Assembly (NCBI GenBank): GCA_016342285.1
Contig: JAEINQ010000017.1
Span: 1 to 64,000 of the forward strand
Length of the DNA stretch: 64,000 nucleotides
Reading direction: 5' to 3'
Source: Desulfobacterales bacterium
GTDB taxonomy: Bacteria; Desulfobacterota; Desulfobacteria; Desulfobacterales; JAEINQ01
Below the pieces are notes generated by a model. The model worked only from the letters and a program-made list of their open reading frames with translations, had not been told where the DNA came from and ran no database searches. Every line of letters starts with the position of its first letter. Position 1 is the stretch's first letter. Shown here piece by piece: positions 45,771 through 54,622 of the stretch. Made by a program: the position numbers and the translations under genes.

Positions 45771-46472
45771 ATGCCGATGACCCCGAGCGATCCCAAGCAA
45801 CTCTGCCGACACCTGGGATACACTTTTGTTGACGCGCGCTTACTGGAACAGGCCTTGCGGCACAGTTCCTTTGCCAATGAACAGCCCGGTGATCCCCTTC
45901 AGAGCAACGAAAGACTGGAGTTTCTTGGTGACGCCGTTATCAACCTGGTGGTCGGCCATTTGCTCATGGAGGAGAATCCAACCCTTCCCGAAGGGGCACT
46001 GTCTCGAATGCGGGCCGCCCTGGTCAACGAAAAACGCCTGGCAGCCATCGCCAGATCCATCCAGCTGGGAGACCACATAACACTCGGCAAGGGAGAGCGC
46101 CAGGGGATGGGGCAGAAAAAGAACTCCATTCTTTCAGACGCCCTTGAGGCTCTGATCGCAGCGGTATACATGGACGGCGGTTTTGAGGTGGCCTTTGCCG
46201 TGGCCGCCGGACTCTTTGCGGGGGCGTTGAAAGACCTCTTTGAAAAAGCCGTTAACCAGGACTTCAAGACTCAGCTTCAGGAAATGGTCCAGGACGGCTC
46301 GCGTCGGGTACCCGAATACTCGGTGGTCGGCGAACAGGGGCCGGATCATGAAAAAACCTTCCAGGTCCAGCTGCGGGTTCGCGGTCAGACCGTCGAGGGC
46401 GCCGGCAGAAGCAAAAAGATTGCCGAACAGGATGCTGCCCGAAAGGCCCTGGAGATCCTCGATCCGTCCTAG
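45771..46472 (+). CDS. rnc: Ribonuclease III
   Basis: Double-strand-specific RNase for rRNA and mRNA processing. The signature NERLEFLGDAVINLVV lies in the catalytic domain with a second acidic site (DALEALIAAVYMDGG). The dsRNA-binding domain is C-terminal (DFKTQLQEMVQDGSRRVPEY, then AGRSKKIAEQDAARKALE). ATG 45771 (MPMTPSDPKQLCRHLG) or 45777 fits the family length; the open frame from 45717 adds an unlikely extension. Separate transcription unit. Confidence 0.95.
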   Translation: MPMTPSDPKQLCRHLGYTFVDARLLEQALRHSSFANEQPGDPLQSNERLEFLGDAVINLVVGHLLMEENPTLPEGALSRMRAALVNEKRLAAIARSIQLGDHITLGKGERQGMGQKKNSILSDALEALIAAVYMDGGFEVAFAVAAGLFAGALKDLFEKAVNQDFKTQLQEMVQDGSRRVPEYSVVGEQGPDHEKTFQVQLRVRGQTVEGAGRSKKIAEQDAARKALEILDPS

Positions 46473-46562
46473 CTATTTTCCATCCATAAACGACCTTTAT
46501 GAATTGGAAACACCGATGGGTGCCTGTCCACGAATCGTTTTGTATCGGAAAATTGGCAGACC

Positions 46563-46677
46563 CGTAAAAAGTCATTTGAAACCGCAAGGGCACACCGATC
46601 AAAAAGAAAAAATCAGTTAATTTGGTACGTTAACTTTGTGCCTTTTGTGTCTTTGTGGCAAATTCGGACTTTTTACG
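46563..46677. repeat. 115-bp palindromic element (MITE-like)
   Basis: Perfect 11-bp inverted ends CGTAAAAAGTC (46563-46573) and GACTTTTTACG (46667-46677). Inside are imperfect arms around GGGCAC...GTGCC and a GGTACGTTAACTTTGTG segment shared with 60019-60132. It lies immediately upstream of the radical SAM gene and may supply or disrupt its leader. Confidence 0.75.
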
Positions 46678-46704
46678 AAACCATCAAATTTGGGCAACAA
46701 GGCC

Positions 46705-47733
46705 ATGGCAACACCCAAACGCCCCTATATCGTCCCCGTCTTCATCCCTCATGCCGGTTGCCCCCACCGATGCGCTTTCTGCAACCAGACAGCCATCACC
46801 CTTTCTGCCATGTCACTGCCTTCGGTGCAACGCATTCGCGAACGCATTGATCGACACCTGGCCTATCCCCGGGACCCTGACCGGCCCGTGGAAATCGCTT
46901 TTTTCGGAGGGAATTTTCTGGGGCTGGACCCACCTGCAATTGGGTCCCTGTTGTCGGAGGCGGGCCGCTATGTGGAGACGGGAAAGGTCGGCGCCATTCG
47001 ATTTTCCACGCGGCCCGAGACCGTTACGGCCCGGCGGCTCGACCGGATTCATGGCTTGGGGGTGGGCACCATCGAAATCGGCGCCCAGTCCATGAATGAT
47101 CAGGTTCTGGCAGCCGCCGGTCGAGGGCATACGGCCGACCATACGCGGAAGGCGGTGGCGCATCTGAAACAGCGAGGCTATGAAACCGGGCTGCAGATGA
47201 TGGTGGGCCTTCCCGGGCAGAGCCCCGAAGATGCCATGGATACGGGCCGTCAGCTCGCTGCGCTTGAGCCGGATCTGGTTCGCATCTACCCTACGGTTGT
47301 CCTGCGCGGCAGCCGTCTGGCCCACTGGTACGCCACGGGCCGATACCGACCCATGTCGCTGGCCGACAGTGTCTCCCTGGTCAAATCGCTCTACACCATG
47401 TTTTGCGATCACGGCATTGCGGTGACCCGCATGGGGCTGCAGGGCTCTGAGGCCTTTGAGGCCAGCGGAGACATCGTTTGTGGCCCCTATCACCCGGCTT
47501 TCGGTCATCTGGTCCACGCGGAGCGTTTTCTGGACATGGCCGTCAAAACCCTTGAGGGACACGACATCCAGGCCGGCGCCGTGACCCTCGCGGTCAACCC
47601 CCGCAACCTTTCCCGGCTTCGCGGACAGAACAATGCCAACGTCCGGCAACTCAAGGAGCGATTCGGTATCGATCGGCTGACCATTAAAACCAACCCCTCA
47701 CTGCCCGCAGATCTCGTTTCGGTCGTGGGGTGA
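46705..47733 (+). CDS. Radical SAM protein (Elp3-like)
   Basis: Iron-sulfur enzyme of 342 residues. The cluster-binding Cys are C19, C23 and C26 (HAGCPHRCAFCNQ). The SAM-binding FFGGNFLGL and the region GLPGQSPEDAMDTGRQLAAL are as in the Elp3/oxygen-independent coproporphyrinogen oxidase supergroup. The start at 46705 (MATPKRPYIVPVFIPH) excludes the repeat-derived sequence upstream. There is no acetyltransferase domain, so it is not a full Elp3. Reaction unknown. Confidence 0.87.
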   Translation: MATPKRPYIVPVFIPHAGCPHRCAFCNQTAITLSAMSLPSVQRIRERIDRHLAYPRDPDRPVEIAFFGGNFLGLDPPAIGSLLSEAGRYVETGKVGAIRFSTRPETVTARRLDRIHGLGVGTIEIGAQSMNDQVLAAAGRGHTADHTRKAVAHLKQRGYETGLQMMVGLPGQSPEDAMDTGRQLAALEPDLVRIYPTVVLRGSRLAHWYATGRYRPMSLADSVSLVKSLYTMFCDHGIAVTRMGLQGSEAFEASGDIVCGPYHPAFGHLVHAERFLDMAVKTLEGHDIQAGAVTLAVNPRNLSRLRGQNNANVRQLKERFGIDRLTIKTNPSLPADLVSVVG

Positions 47734-47865
47734 CGCGCCGCGACGATCCGCTCATAACCTTTACCCTGACGGGTATCGGTGATATCGTGAAGACGCTGTC
47801 AGGCCATGTAAAGCATCCAACGCCCGGAGGACGTGGCCTTGGATTGCCAACCCCTATCCGTGTCA

Positions 47866-47882
47866 AGTGACTATCGTGACTA
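47866..47882. promoter_or_regulatory. Candidate regulator site upstream of the PAS kinase gene
   Basis: AGTGACTATCGTGACTA resembles the perfect palindrome AGTGACTATAGTCACT in front of the cognate response regulator gene (50515-50530). It lies about 95 bp before the kinase ATG. It may be an autoregulatory binding site for the NarL-type regulator. Confidence 0.4.
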
Positions 47883-47973
47883 AAGGTGATGCGTCGCTAC
47901 GCGCCACCGGTTTTCTGTAATGAACAGAATTTCGCGGCGAAGCGTTTCGTTTGCCCCCTGAGGATTCCTGTCC

Positions 47974-50430
47974 ATGCGGCTTCGGTTGATATTGCTGATT
48001 CTGTCTCTGCTGGCCTTTTTGTCGGCATCCATCGGCGGATACCTGTATTACACCTCACTGAAGGAGGCCGCCTTCAAGGCGGCCGACCGGCGGGCCAATA
48101 CCCGGGTTGCGCTGCTCAAGCAAAATTTCTCGGCCTTTTTGCTGGAAAACATCAAACCCGCCCAGGCCCTGGCCGGCATGGAGGCGCTCAGAGAGTTGCT
48201 GGTCCGCCCGGGAGAAGCCTCCCGGGAATCGGCCAATGCCCTTTTGGACATCTTCAAAAGCGCTCTGAAGGCCGATGTCTGCTACCTGATGGACCACGCT
48301 GGAACCACGGTGGCCTCCACCAACCGGAACGCGCCGGACAGTTTTATTGGAAAAAACTTCGCCTTTCGCCCCTATTTCCAGCAGGCCATCCACAGCGCCC
48401 CGGCCACCTATCTGGCCCTGGGCACGGAATCCAACCGGCGCGGGGCCTACTACAGCTTTCCGGTATTTGAAAAAGGCGGGGATGTCCCCATCGGACTGAC
48501 CGTCATCAAGGCCTCCATCGAAGAGATTGAAAACAAACTGGACCTGTCCAATGATGAAACGGTCCTGGTCACGGGTTCTCACGGCATCGTGTTTATCTCC
48601 AACCGCAAGGAGTGGCTCTACGGCTCCATGCGCAAACTGGCGCCCCGGGAAAAAGCCGAACTGACCCGTTCCAGACAGTTCGGTCAGGGACCGTGGTCAT
48701 GGATCGGCCTGGAAATTGTGACTCCGAACCTGGCAAAAGATCTCGCCGGTGTGGAATACCAGGTCCATCGAAGCGCTGTGGCGCCGGAGACCTATCCGGG
48801 GTGGACCATCGTCTACCTTCAACGGCTTGAGGCCATCAGCAAATCCGTCTCCGACCCCCTGATCCGAATCACCGGCCCCATCGTATTATCGCTTTGCGTG
48901 CTCATCGGTCTGTCGGTTTTTCTGTTGTATCGGGAGGCCAGCCGTGAAATTGGAAAGCGGCTGGAGGTGGAAAACGCCCTGCGAAAAAGCGATGCACGAT
49001 ACCGATCCCTCTATCACAACACGCCGGCCATGCTCCACTCCATCGATCCGGAGGGACGACTCATCAGTGTGAGCGGACACTGGGCCGAGGCCCTGGGGTA
49101 TACCCCGTCAGAGGTAATCGGAAAAAAACTGACCGATTTTCTCACCGAATCGTCCAAGCGCCATGCCCAGGAACAGATTTTTCCCGAATTTTTCAAGGCC
49201 GGTACCTGCCAGGAGATCCCCTACCGGTTCGTCAAGAAGAACGGCGAGCGCATCGACGTGCTGCTGTCAGCCATCGCCGACCGGGACGAAAGGGGAAGCA
49301 TCAAGCGGTCCCTGGCCGTTTCCATCGACGTCACCGAGCGAAACCGGGCCGAGGAAGCCCTGCGGCTGGCCAAAGAGGAGTTAAGCCGCTATTCCAGGGA
49401 TTTGGAGCGGCAGGTGGAAAAACGCACCCGGGAGATTACCAGCATCCTGTCCAACACGCCGGATGTGGTCTACATCAAGGATCTGGAAGGGCGCTACGTT
49501 TTGATCAACGCCCGGTACGAAGCGCTTCTGGGACGGAAAAACGAGGCGGTGCGCGGAAAGACCGATTTTGACATCCTGCCCCGGGACATTGCCCGAAAGG
49601 TCCGCCGCAACGATCAGAAGGTACTGCGCGACAACCAATCGTTTCAATTTGAGGAACTCGTCCCCCAGGACGGTACCATGCGAACTTTTTTATCCGTCAA
49701 ATTTCCCATTTGCGACGAATCGAGACGCCCCATTTCGGTATGCAGCATTTCGACGGACATCACGGACCTGAAAAAGGCCCAGAATCAGCTTCGCCGGCTT
49801 TCGGGAAGCATTATGGTCAGCCAGGAAAAAGAGCGTGCCGCCATCGCCCGGGAACTGCACGACGAACTCGGACAGGTGCTCACCGCCCTTCGCATGGACG
49901 CCGTATGGCTCACGGAACGGCTTCGCGCCTCGGATCCCCAAGGGGTTGAACGGGCCCGCGCCATGTGCGATCTCATCGACAAAAACATCGATGAGGTCCG
50001 GGGCCTGGCCCTCAGGTTGCGCCCCGGCGTGCTGGACGACCTGGGGCTGGTGGATGCCCTAGAATGGTATACGGCGGATTTTGAGCGGCGCATGGGCATC
50101 ACCTGCGTCTTTGAACATGGCGAGTTTCCCGCCATTGGCGACCGGATGGCAACGGCCGCCTACCGGATCACCCAGGAGGCCATGACCAACGTGGCACGCC
50201 ACGCCGACGCCGGCCACGTATGGGTTTCGCTAAAGATCCGGGACCGCCGGATGATCCTTTCGGTCAAAGACGACGGCAGGGGGTTTGACACCCCCCTCCC
50301 GACCGAAGCGGAAGGACTGGGGGTGGCGGGGATGGTCGAGCGGGCCGGCCTGGCCGGCGGATCCCTGTCGGTCAAAAGCAAGCCCGGCATGGGGACCGAG
50401 GTGCGCCTGACCGTGCCCCTGGCCGCCTGA
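47974..50430 (+). CDS. Sensor histidine kinase, NarX-type core (Cache-PAS-PAS-HisKA_3)
   Basis: Membrane kinase of 818 residues. An N-terminal helix (about 4-25) and a second at about 298-321 flank an extracytoplasmic Cache-type sensor. Two PAS domains follow (about 345-465 and 487-605). The HisKA_3 phosphorylation motif RELHDELGQ has H629. The ATPase domain has DDGRGFD and GLGVAGMVERA. This kinase type pairs with NarL/LuxR regulators, and one is encoded 188 bp downstream. The TAXI-TRAP transporter beyond it is a reasonable target. Confidence 0.9.
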   Translation: MRLRLILLILSLLAFLSASIGGYLYYTSLKEAAFKAADRRANTRVALLKQNFSAFLLENIKPAQALAGMEALRELLVRPGEASRESANALLDIFKSALKADVCYLMDHAGTTVASTNRNAPDSFIGKNFAFRPYFQQAIHSAPATYLALGTESNRRGAYYSFPVFEKGGDVPIGLTVIKASIEEIENKLDLSNDETVLVTGSHGIVFISNRKEWLYGSMRKLAPREKAELTRSRQFGQGPWSWIGLEIVTPNLAKDLAGVEYQVHRSAVAPETYPGWTIVYLQRLEAISKSVSDPLIRITGPIVLSLCVLIGLSVFLLYREASREIGKRLEVENALRKSDARYRSLYHNTPAMLHSIDPEGRLISVSGHWAEALGYTPSEVIGKKLTDFLTESSKRHAQEQIFPEFFKAGTCQEIPYRFVKKNGERIDVLLSAIADRDERGSIKRSLAVSIDVTERNRAEEALRLAKEELSRYSRDLERQVEKRTREITSILSNTPDVVYIKDLEGRYVLINARYEALLGRKNEAVRGKTDFDILPRDIARKVRRNDQKVLRDNQSFQFEELVPQDGTMRTFLSVKFPICDESRRPISVCSISTDITDLKKAQNQLRRLSGSIMVSQEKERAAIARELHDELGQVLTALRMDAVWLTERLRASDPQGVERARAMCDLIDKNIDEVRGLALRLRPGVLDDLGLVDALEWYTADFERRMGITCVFEHGEFPAIGDRMATAAYRITQEAMTNVARHADAGHVWVSLKIRDRRMILSVKDDGRGFDTPLPTEAEGLGVAGMVERAGLAGGSLSVKSKPGMGTEVRLTVPLAA

Positions 50431-50514
50431 TACAGCCGCATCTCCACCCGCCAAGGCAGCTGGCTCAGTTAGCCCCCTGAAAGGGGTTGGGTTACCGACC
50501 CCAAATAAGTGTGG

Positions 50515-50530
50515 AGTGACTATAGTCACT
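50515..50530. promoter_or_regulatory. Perfect 16-bp palindrome upstream of the NarL-type regulator
   Basis: AGTGACTATAGTCACT, two 8-base half sites with no spacer, about 89 bp before the ATG of the regulator. A related site is at 47866-47882 before the kinase. The presence of both in one two-component locus suggests autoregulation. Confidence 0.5.
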
Positions 50531-50568
50531 TGCAATAATACTGTCTCGGCATAGCCAGTTTACTCTGA

Positions 50569-50606
50569 CCACGCCCAATGGACGTGGATTCCAACTGCGA
50601 GTTGAA
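50569..50606. repeat. Copy of the CCACG...CGTGG hairpin repeat
   Basis: CCACG, CCCAATGGA and CGTGG form a short hairpin, followed by ATTCCAACTGCGAGTTGAA. It is about 33/38 identical to 11741-11778. It sits directly before the ribosome binding site of the NarL-type regulator and could affect its translation. Confidence 0.45.
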
Positions 50607-50618
50607 AAGCGAGGTGAT

Positions 50619-51257
50619 ATGATTCGGGTGTTATTGGCCGACGACCACAGTATCGTTCGGGCTGGCCTTTGCCGCATTGTCGAGGAAAGCGGTGACATGG
50701 AAGTGGTGGCCGAAGCGTCAGACGGCCGGAACGCTGTTCTTCAGGCCCGATCCTGCCGGCCGGATGTGGCGGTGGTCGATATCTCCATGCCCGAGCTCGA
50801 CGGACTGGAGGTGACCAGTCAGCTCCAGGCGGAGATGCCCGACCTTCCCATCATTATTCTGACCATGCATGCAGAGGACCAGTACGTTGTGCGTGCCGTT
50901 GAGGCCGGCGCCATGGGCTATATCACCAAGCGATCGGCCCCGGAGCAACTGGTCAATGCCATCCGCAACGTCCATGCCGGCCAGCGCTATCTGACGGCGG
51001 AAGCCACCGACGCCCTGGCCCTTCGGGTGGCCCGGGGCGAACACGGCCAGTCCCCCTTAGACAGTCTTTCCCGGAGAGAACTCCAGGTTTTGCGGCGTTT
51101 GGCCCTGGGGCATACCAACCGTGAAATTGCCGGCGCTTACAACATCAGCATCAAGACCGTGGACACCTACCGATTCCGCCTGCTCAAAAAGCTCGGTCTC
51201 CGCAACAACGCCGACCTGTCCCGCTTCGCCATCCAGCATCGGCTCATCGAACCATAA
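50619..51257 (+). CDS. NarL/LuxR-family response regulator
   Basis: Response regulator of 212 residues. Receiver domain with D8/D9 and phospho-acceptor D54 (VVDISMPELDG). LuxR-type helix-turn-helix at about 145-205 (LSRRELQVLRRLALGHTNRE, then YNISIKTVDTYRFRLLKKLG). ATG 50619 follows CGAGGTGAT. It should receive phosphate from the upstream kinase and bind palindromic sites such as 50515-50530. Confidence 0.93.
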   Translation: MIRVLLADDHSIVRAGLCRIVEESGDMEVVAEASDGRNAVLQARSCRPDVAVVDISMPELDGLEVTSQLQAEMPDLPIIILTMHAEDQYVVRAVEAGAMGYITKRSAPEQLVNAIRNVHAGQRYLTAEATDALALRVARGEHGQSPLDSLSRRELQVLRRLALGHTNREIAGAYNISIKTVDTYRFRLLKKLGLRNNADLSRFAIQHRLIEP

Positions 51258-51296
51258 ATTTGCCTGGGGCAAATTTATAAAACGCGGCTTCGCCGC
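51254..51296 (+). terminator. Twin hairpin overlapping the regulator stop codon
   Basis: ATAAATTTGCC (51254-51264) pairs perfectly with GGCAAATTTAT (51268-51278), then GCGGC (51284-51288) with GCCGC (51292-51296). Same layout as 1927-1969. The stop codon is within the first stem. Confidence 0.55.
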
Positions 51297-51620
51297 TTGA
51301 TTCAAAAACCCGGTCTTTGGCCCTGTTTTCCAAATGGGTTGTTCCCGGTCGCTTGCCAACGGACCTTGGCCAATTGCGATTGATTCCCAAGACCCCCAGC
51401 GGTCCTAAATCAAGCGGCGAAGCCGCGCTATATTTAGAAAGGCGGGCTCTTTCGCCTTTCTAAATTGTAAGAAAAAATCCGACAGCAAAATCAGAATTTG
51501 TCCAATTGACCCTTTTAGACAATTTGAATAGTATTCAGATAATGCTTTCCCCATCGGCCTGCCTCTGAAGCAAGGGGTGACCGACCGCCAACCATTCTTT
51601 TCAATGAGGAGGACCGTTCA
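51258..51620. other. Intergenic region with inverted hairpin pairs and a promoter
   Basis: No gene is seen. 51283-51302 and 51408-51427 are an exact 20-bp inverted repeat containing the GCGGC hairpin. A further perfect 13-bp hairpin follows at 51432-51465 (ATTTAGAAAGGCG with CGCCTTTCTAAAT). The order is therefore AT-rich hairpin, GC hairpin, spacer, GC hairpin, AT-rich hairpin: two head-to-head copies of the twin-hairpin element. The TAXI promoter follows. Confidence 0.6.
51506..51534 (+). promoter_or_regulatory. Sigma-70-type promoter of the TAXI-TRAP operon
   Basis: TTGACC at 51506-51511, a 17-base spacer, TAGTAT at 51529-51534. The leader is about 80 bases and has GAGGAGG before ATG 51621. 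Confidence 0.55.
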
Positions 51621-52595
51621 ATGAAAAAGCGCATGATCAACCTCACCACGGTGGCCTTTGCCGTCGCCGCCCTGACCCTCATGCTTTCCGGAGAGGCCGT
51701 GGCAAAAAAACGCATTGTCTTCGGCGGCGGACCTGCCGGCGGCACCTTTCAGGTGGTTGCCAATGCCATTCAAGTCTATAAGCCCGTAAAAGCATTGGAA
51801 AACTACAATGTTCAAGCCCAGTCTTCCGCAGGATCGGTGGAAAACCTTCGTAAAGTCAACTCCGGAAAATCCCATTTCGGCGTGGTCTATTCCGGTCATG
51901 TCTGGCTCGGCTCCAACGGCAAGATGAAAAACGACCCCAAGATGTACAAAGACGTCCTGGCCGTCTCCTACCTTTACGGCGCACCGGCCCAGCTGGTGGT
52001 TAAAAAGGGCTCCGGCATCAAGAGCACCCGCGACCTGGTCGGCAAGAAGGTCGGCGTGGGCAATGCCGGCTCCGGCGCCTTTGCCAACTGCGAACTCTTC
52101 TTCACCCACATGGGTGTCTGGGACAAGGTCGAGCGCAACGCCATGGGGTATAACGATGCCGCCGCCGCCTTCGGCAACAATCAGCTCGACGCCTTCTGGC
52201 TTTTCACCGCCTTTCCCAGCGGAGCAGTGATCATGGCGGCCCAGACCAACGACATTGACATGATCAACCTAGAAGCCGATGCCGAAAGCAGCGGATTCTT
52301 CAAAAAGTATCCGTATTTTGCAAAATTGTCCGTGCCGGCGGGGACCTACCGCGGTGTGGACGCCGCAACGCCGTCCTTTCAGGACTCCACCCTGTGGGTA
52401 GCCAACACCAATACCCCGGCAGACCTGGTTTACCAGCTCCTGTCCATCATCTACACCGATGAGGGCCTTGCCCACATGGTCGCCCAGAAGAAAACCTTCA
52501 AGGAAATGAGCCTTACAAACGGGGTCAAGGGGATCGTCACCCCCATGCACCCGGGCGCCATCAAGTTTTGGAAAGAAAAGGGCATGCTGAAATAA
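51621..52595 (+). CDS. TAXI-family TRAP substrate-binding protein
   Basis: Periplasmic binding protein of 324 residues for a TRAP transporter. The signal peptide (RMINLTTVAFAVAALTLMLS) is cut near AVA-KK. The mature start RIVFGGGPAGGTFQVVANAI is the TAXI family signature, followed by SSAGSVENLRKVNSGKSHFG. The ligand is probably a small organic acid or amino acid such as glutamate. The fused permease follows, so uptake is driven by an ion gradient. Confidence 0.92.
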   Translation: MKKRMINLTTVAFAVAALTLMLSGEAVAKKRIVFGGGPAGGTFQVVANAIQVYKPVKALENYNVQAQSSAGSVENLRKVNSGKSHFGVVYSGHVWLGSNGKMKNDPKMYKDVLAVSYLYGAPAQLVVKKGSGIKSTRDLVGKKVGVGNAGSGAFANCELFFTHMGVWDKVERNAMGYNDAAAAFGNNQLDAFWLFTAFPSGAVIMAAQTNDIDMINLEADAESSGFFKKYPYFAKLSVPAGTYRGVDAATPSFQDSTLWVANTNTPADLVYQLLSIIYTDEGLAHMVAQKKTFKEMSLTNGVKGIVTPMHPGAIKFWKEKGMLK

Positions 52596-52635
52596 AATCG
52601 CCAACGGCGATTTTATGATGAGCGGCCTTGCCGCT
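52592..52635 (+). terminator. Twin hairpin overlapping the TAXI stop codon
   Basis: ATAAAATCGCC (52592-52602) pairs perfectly with GGCGATTTTAT (52606-52616), then AGCGGC (52621-52626) with GCCGCT (52630-52635). Located between the binding protein and permease genes, it could attenuate transcription so that the binding protein is made in excess. Confidence 0.55.
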
Positions 52636-52723
52636 TCAATGAACGGGTTCTGGGCCGGGGCGGCAAGACAAATTCGCTGCCCCGGTCGATCCGCTCCCAA
52701 CCCTGTTATTGTCAGGTGATGCC

Positions 52724-54451
52724 GTGTACGACAATCTGAAAAAATTCGAGAAGATCATTTTCGACGTTCTGGCCGTGGGGCTGGTCCTGTTCTATTCCTA
52801 TTCGGCGGTGCTTCGGCCGGCATCCACCCAGTACCACCGGGGCATCTACGTCATCATCACCTATGTACTGGTCTTTCTGGTCTACCAGGGCAAGACCCGG
52901 ATCGGCCGGGCATTCGACTACCTGCTGATCGTTTTGTCCATCGTCACCGTCAGCTACTGGATATTCAATTTCGAGGTCATCAACTACCGCACCGGGGCCG
53001 AGACCCAGCTCGATCAATATATTGCCATGATCGGCGTGCTCATCGGCATCGAACTGGCCCGCCGGGTGGTAGGCAACGTCTTTGTCTTCATCGGCGCCCT
53101 GATGATGCTCTACGGCATCTACGGGGCACACATGCCCGAGCTGATCTCCCATGCCGGCGACACCTTTCCCGAGCTGTGTACCAGTATTTTTTATAAGAGC
53201 GACGGGGTCTTCGGCATCATGGCCAACGTGCTGGCCACCTATGTGTTGCTCTTTGTCATTTTCGGCGCCTTTCTGGAAAAATGCGGGGCTCAAAAGTTCT
53301 TCATCGATTTTCCCCTGGCCGCAGTCGGCCACAGGGTCGGCGGCCCGGCCAAGGTTGCCGTCATCGCCAGCGGTCTGTTCGGGTCCATCTCCGGCAGTGC
53401 CATCGCCAACGTCGTCTCCACCGGCACCTTCACCATCCCCATGATGAAACGTGCCGGTTTTCGGCCCCATATCGCCGGCGGCATCGAACCGGCCGCCTCC
53501 ATCGGCGGCATGTTCATGCCCCCCATCATGGGCGCCGGGGGCTTTATCATGGCCGAACTGACCGGCGTGCCCTATTCGCGGATCATGCTGGTGGCCGTCT
53601 TTCCGGCCCTGATGTACTTTTTCTCCGTCTTCATGATGGTCCACTATGAAGCCAAGATGTACAACATCGTCGGTGATCGCCAGCCGGTCAGCGCCATGAC
53701 CATCCTGAAAAAGGAATGGTATTACACCCTGCCGCTGATCGCCATCACCATTTTCATGCTCTACGGCTACTCGCCGGCCTACTCGGCCATTTTGGGCGTC
53801 ATCACCTGCCTGGTGATCAGCTGGTTTAAAAAAGAGACCCGCATCGGCCTGCGCGGGTTCATCGAAGCCTCACGCACCGGCACGGAGAACAGCCTGAAGA
53901 TCGGCGCCACCGTGGGCGTGATCGGCGTCATCATCGGTGTGCTGACCTTTTCCGGCCTGGTGCTCACCTTTGCCGACATCGTCATCGAACTGGCCGGCGG
54001 CTCGCTGGTGATGACCATTGTGCTCATCGCCCTGGCATCGCTGGTGCTGGGCATGGGAGTACCGGTGACCGCCGCCTACCTGATCACCGCCGTGGTGGCC
54101 GTGCCGGCCCTGACCCACCTGGGGGTCAACGAGATCGCCGCCCATATGATCGTCTACTGGCTCAGCCAGGATTCGAACATCACACCACCGGTCTGCATCG
54201 CCGCCTTTGCCGGGGCCACCATCGCCAAGGCCAACATGTGGCGTACGGCATTTGCCTCGTTTAAATTCGCCAAGTTTCTCTACCTGGGGCCCATTTTGTT
54301 CGGATACGTCCCGGGCTTTTCCCTCCAGGGCGACTCCACGGACATCGTCAAGGCCTTTGCCGCCATCTTCTTCGGTACCTGGCTTTACAGCTACATCCTC
54401 AGCGGCATCTGGGTCAAACAGATCCGTGGACTCGTCGCCAAATCCGCCTGA
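52724..54451 (+). CDS. Fused TRAP transporter permease (4TM-12TM)
   Basis: Membrane permease of 575 residues in which the small DctQ-like and large DctM-like subunits are fused, as usual for TAXI-TRAP systems. GTG 52724 is chosen since AGGTGATGCC precedes it; a TTG at 52709 is possible. Motifs of the large subunit are visible: GLFGSISGSAIANVVSTGTF, GGMFMPPIMGAGGFIMAEL and LGMGVPVTAAYLI. It works with the preceding binding protein and ends in a terminator. Confidence 0.92.
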   Translation: MYDNLKKFEKIIFDVLAVGLVLFYSYSAVLRPASTQYHRGIYVIITYVLVFLVYQGKTRIGRAFDYLLIVLSIVTVSYWIFNFEVINYRTGAETQLDQYIAMIGVLIGIELARRVVGNVFVFIGALMMLYGIYGAHMPELISHAGDTFPELCTSIFYKSDGVFGIMANVLATYVLLFVIFGAFLEKCGAQKFFIDFPLAAVGHRVGGPAKVAVIASGLFGSISGSAIANVVSTGTFTIPMMKRAGFRPHIAGGIEPAASIGGMFMPPIMGAGGFIMAELTGVPYSRIMLVAVFPALMYFFSVFMMVHYEAKMYNIVGDRQPVSAMTILKKEWYYTLPLIAITIFMLYGYSPAYSAILGVITCLVISWFKKETRIGLRGFIEASRTGTENSLKIGATVGVIGVIIGVLTFSGLVLTFADIVIELAGGSLVMTIVLIALASLVLGMGVPVTAAYLITAVVAVPALTHLGVNEIAAHMIVYWLSQDSNITPPVCIAAFAGATIAKANMWRTAFASFKFAKFLYLGPILFGYVPGFSLQGDSTDIVKAFAAIFFGTWLYSYILSGIWVKQIRGLVAKSA

Positions 54452-54478
54452 CAAAAAGGTCGGCCGCAAAAACGAAAG

Positions 54479-54506
54479 TCCCCGGGTTTTTCCCGGGGGC
54501 TTTTCT
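54479..54506 (+). terminator. Terminator after the TRAP permease
   Basis: CCCCGGG (54480-54486), loop TTTTT, CCCGGGG (54492-54498), then GCTTTTCTATTT. Confidence 0.85.
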
Positions 54507-54512
54507 ATTTCC

Positions 54513-54622
54513 GTAAGCATTCACAGGGCACCGCATCTGCTTTGTTCCCGGGCAATTGAAGTACGAAAAAGCACGTCTGCATGCCCGGCGCCTCGCATCT
54601 ACGGCACCCTGTAAACGCTTAC
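54513..54622. repeat. 110-bp imperfect palindromic element
   Basis: The left end GTAAGCATTCACAGGGCACCG and right end CGGCACCCTGTAAACGCTTAC are inverted copies with about four mismatches. Inner arms CCCGGGCA and TGCCCGG also pair. It is similar in size to the 115-bp elements elsewhere in the window but differs in sequence. A second hairpin (GGGATTCGAAACG with CGTTTCAATCCC) follows at 54628-54659. Confidence 0.55.
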
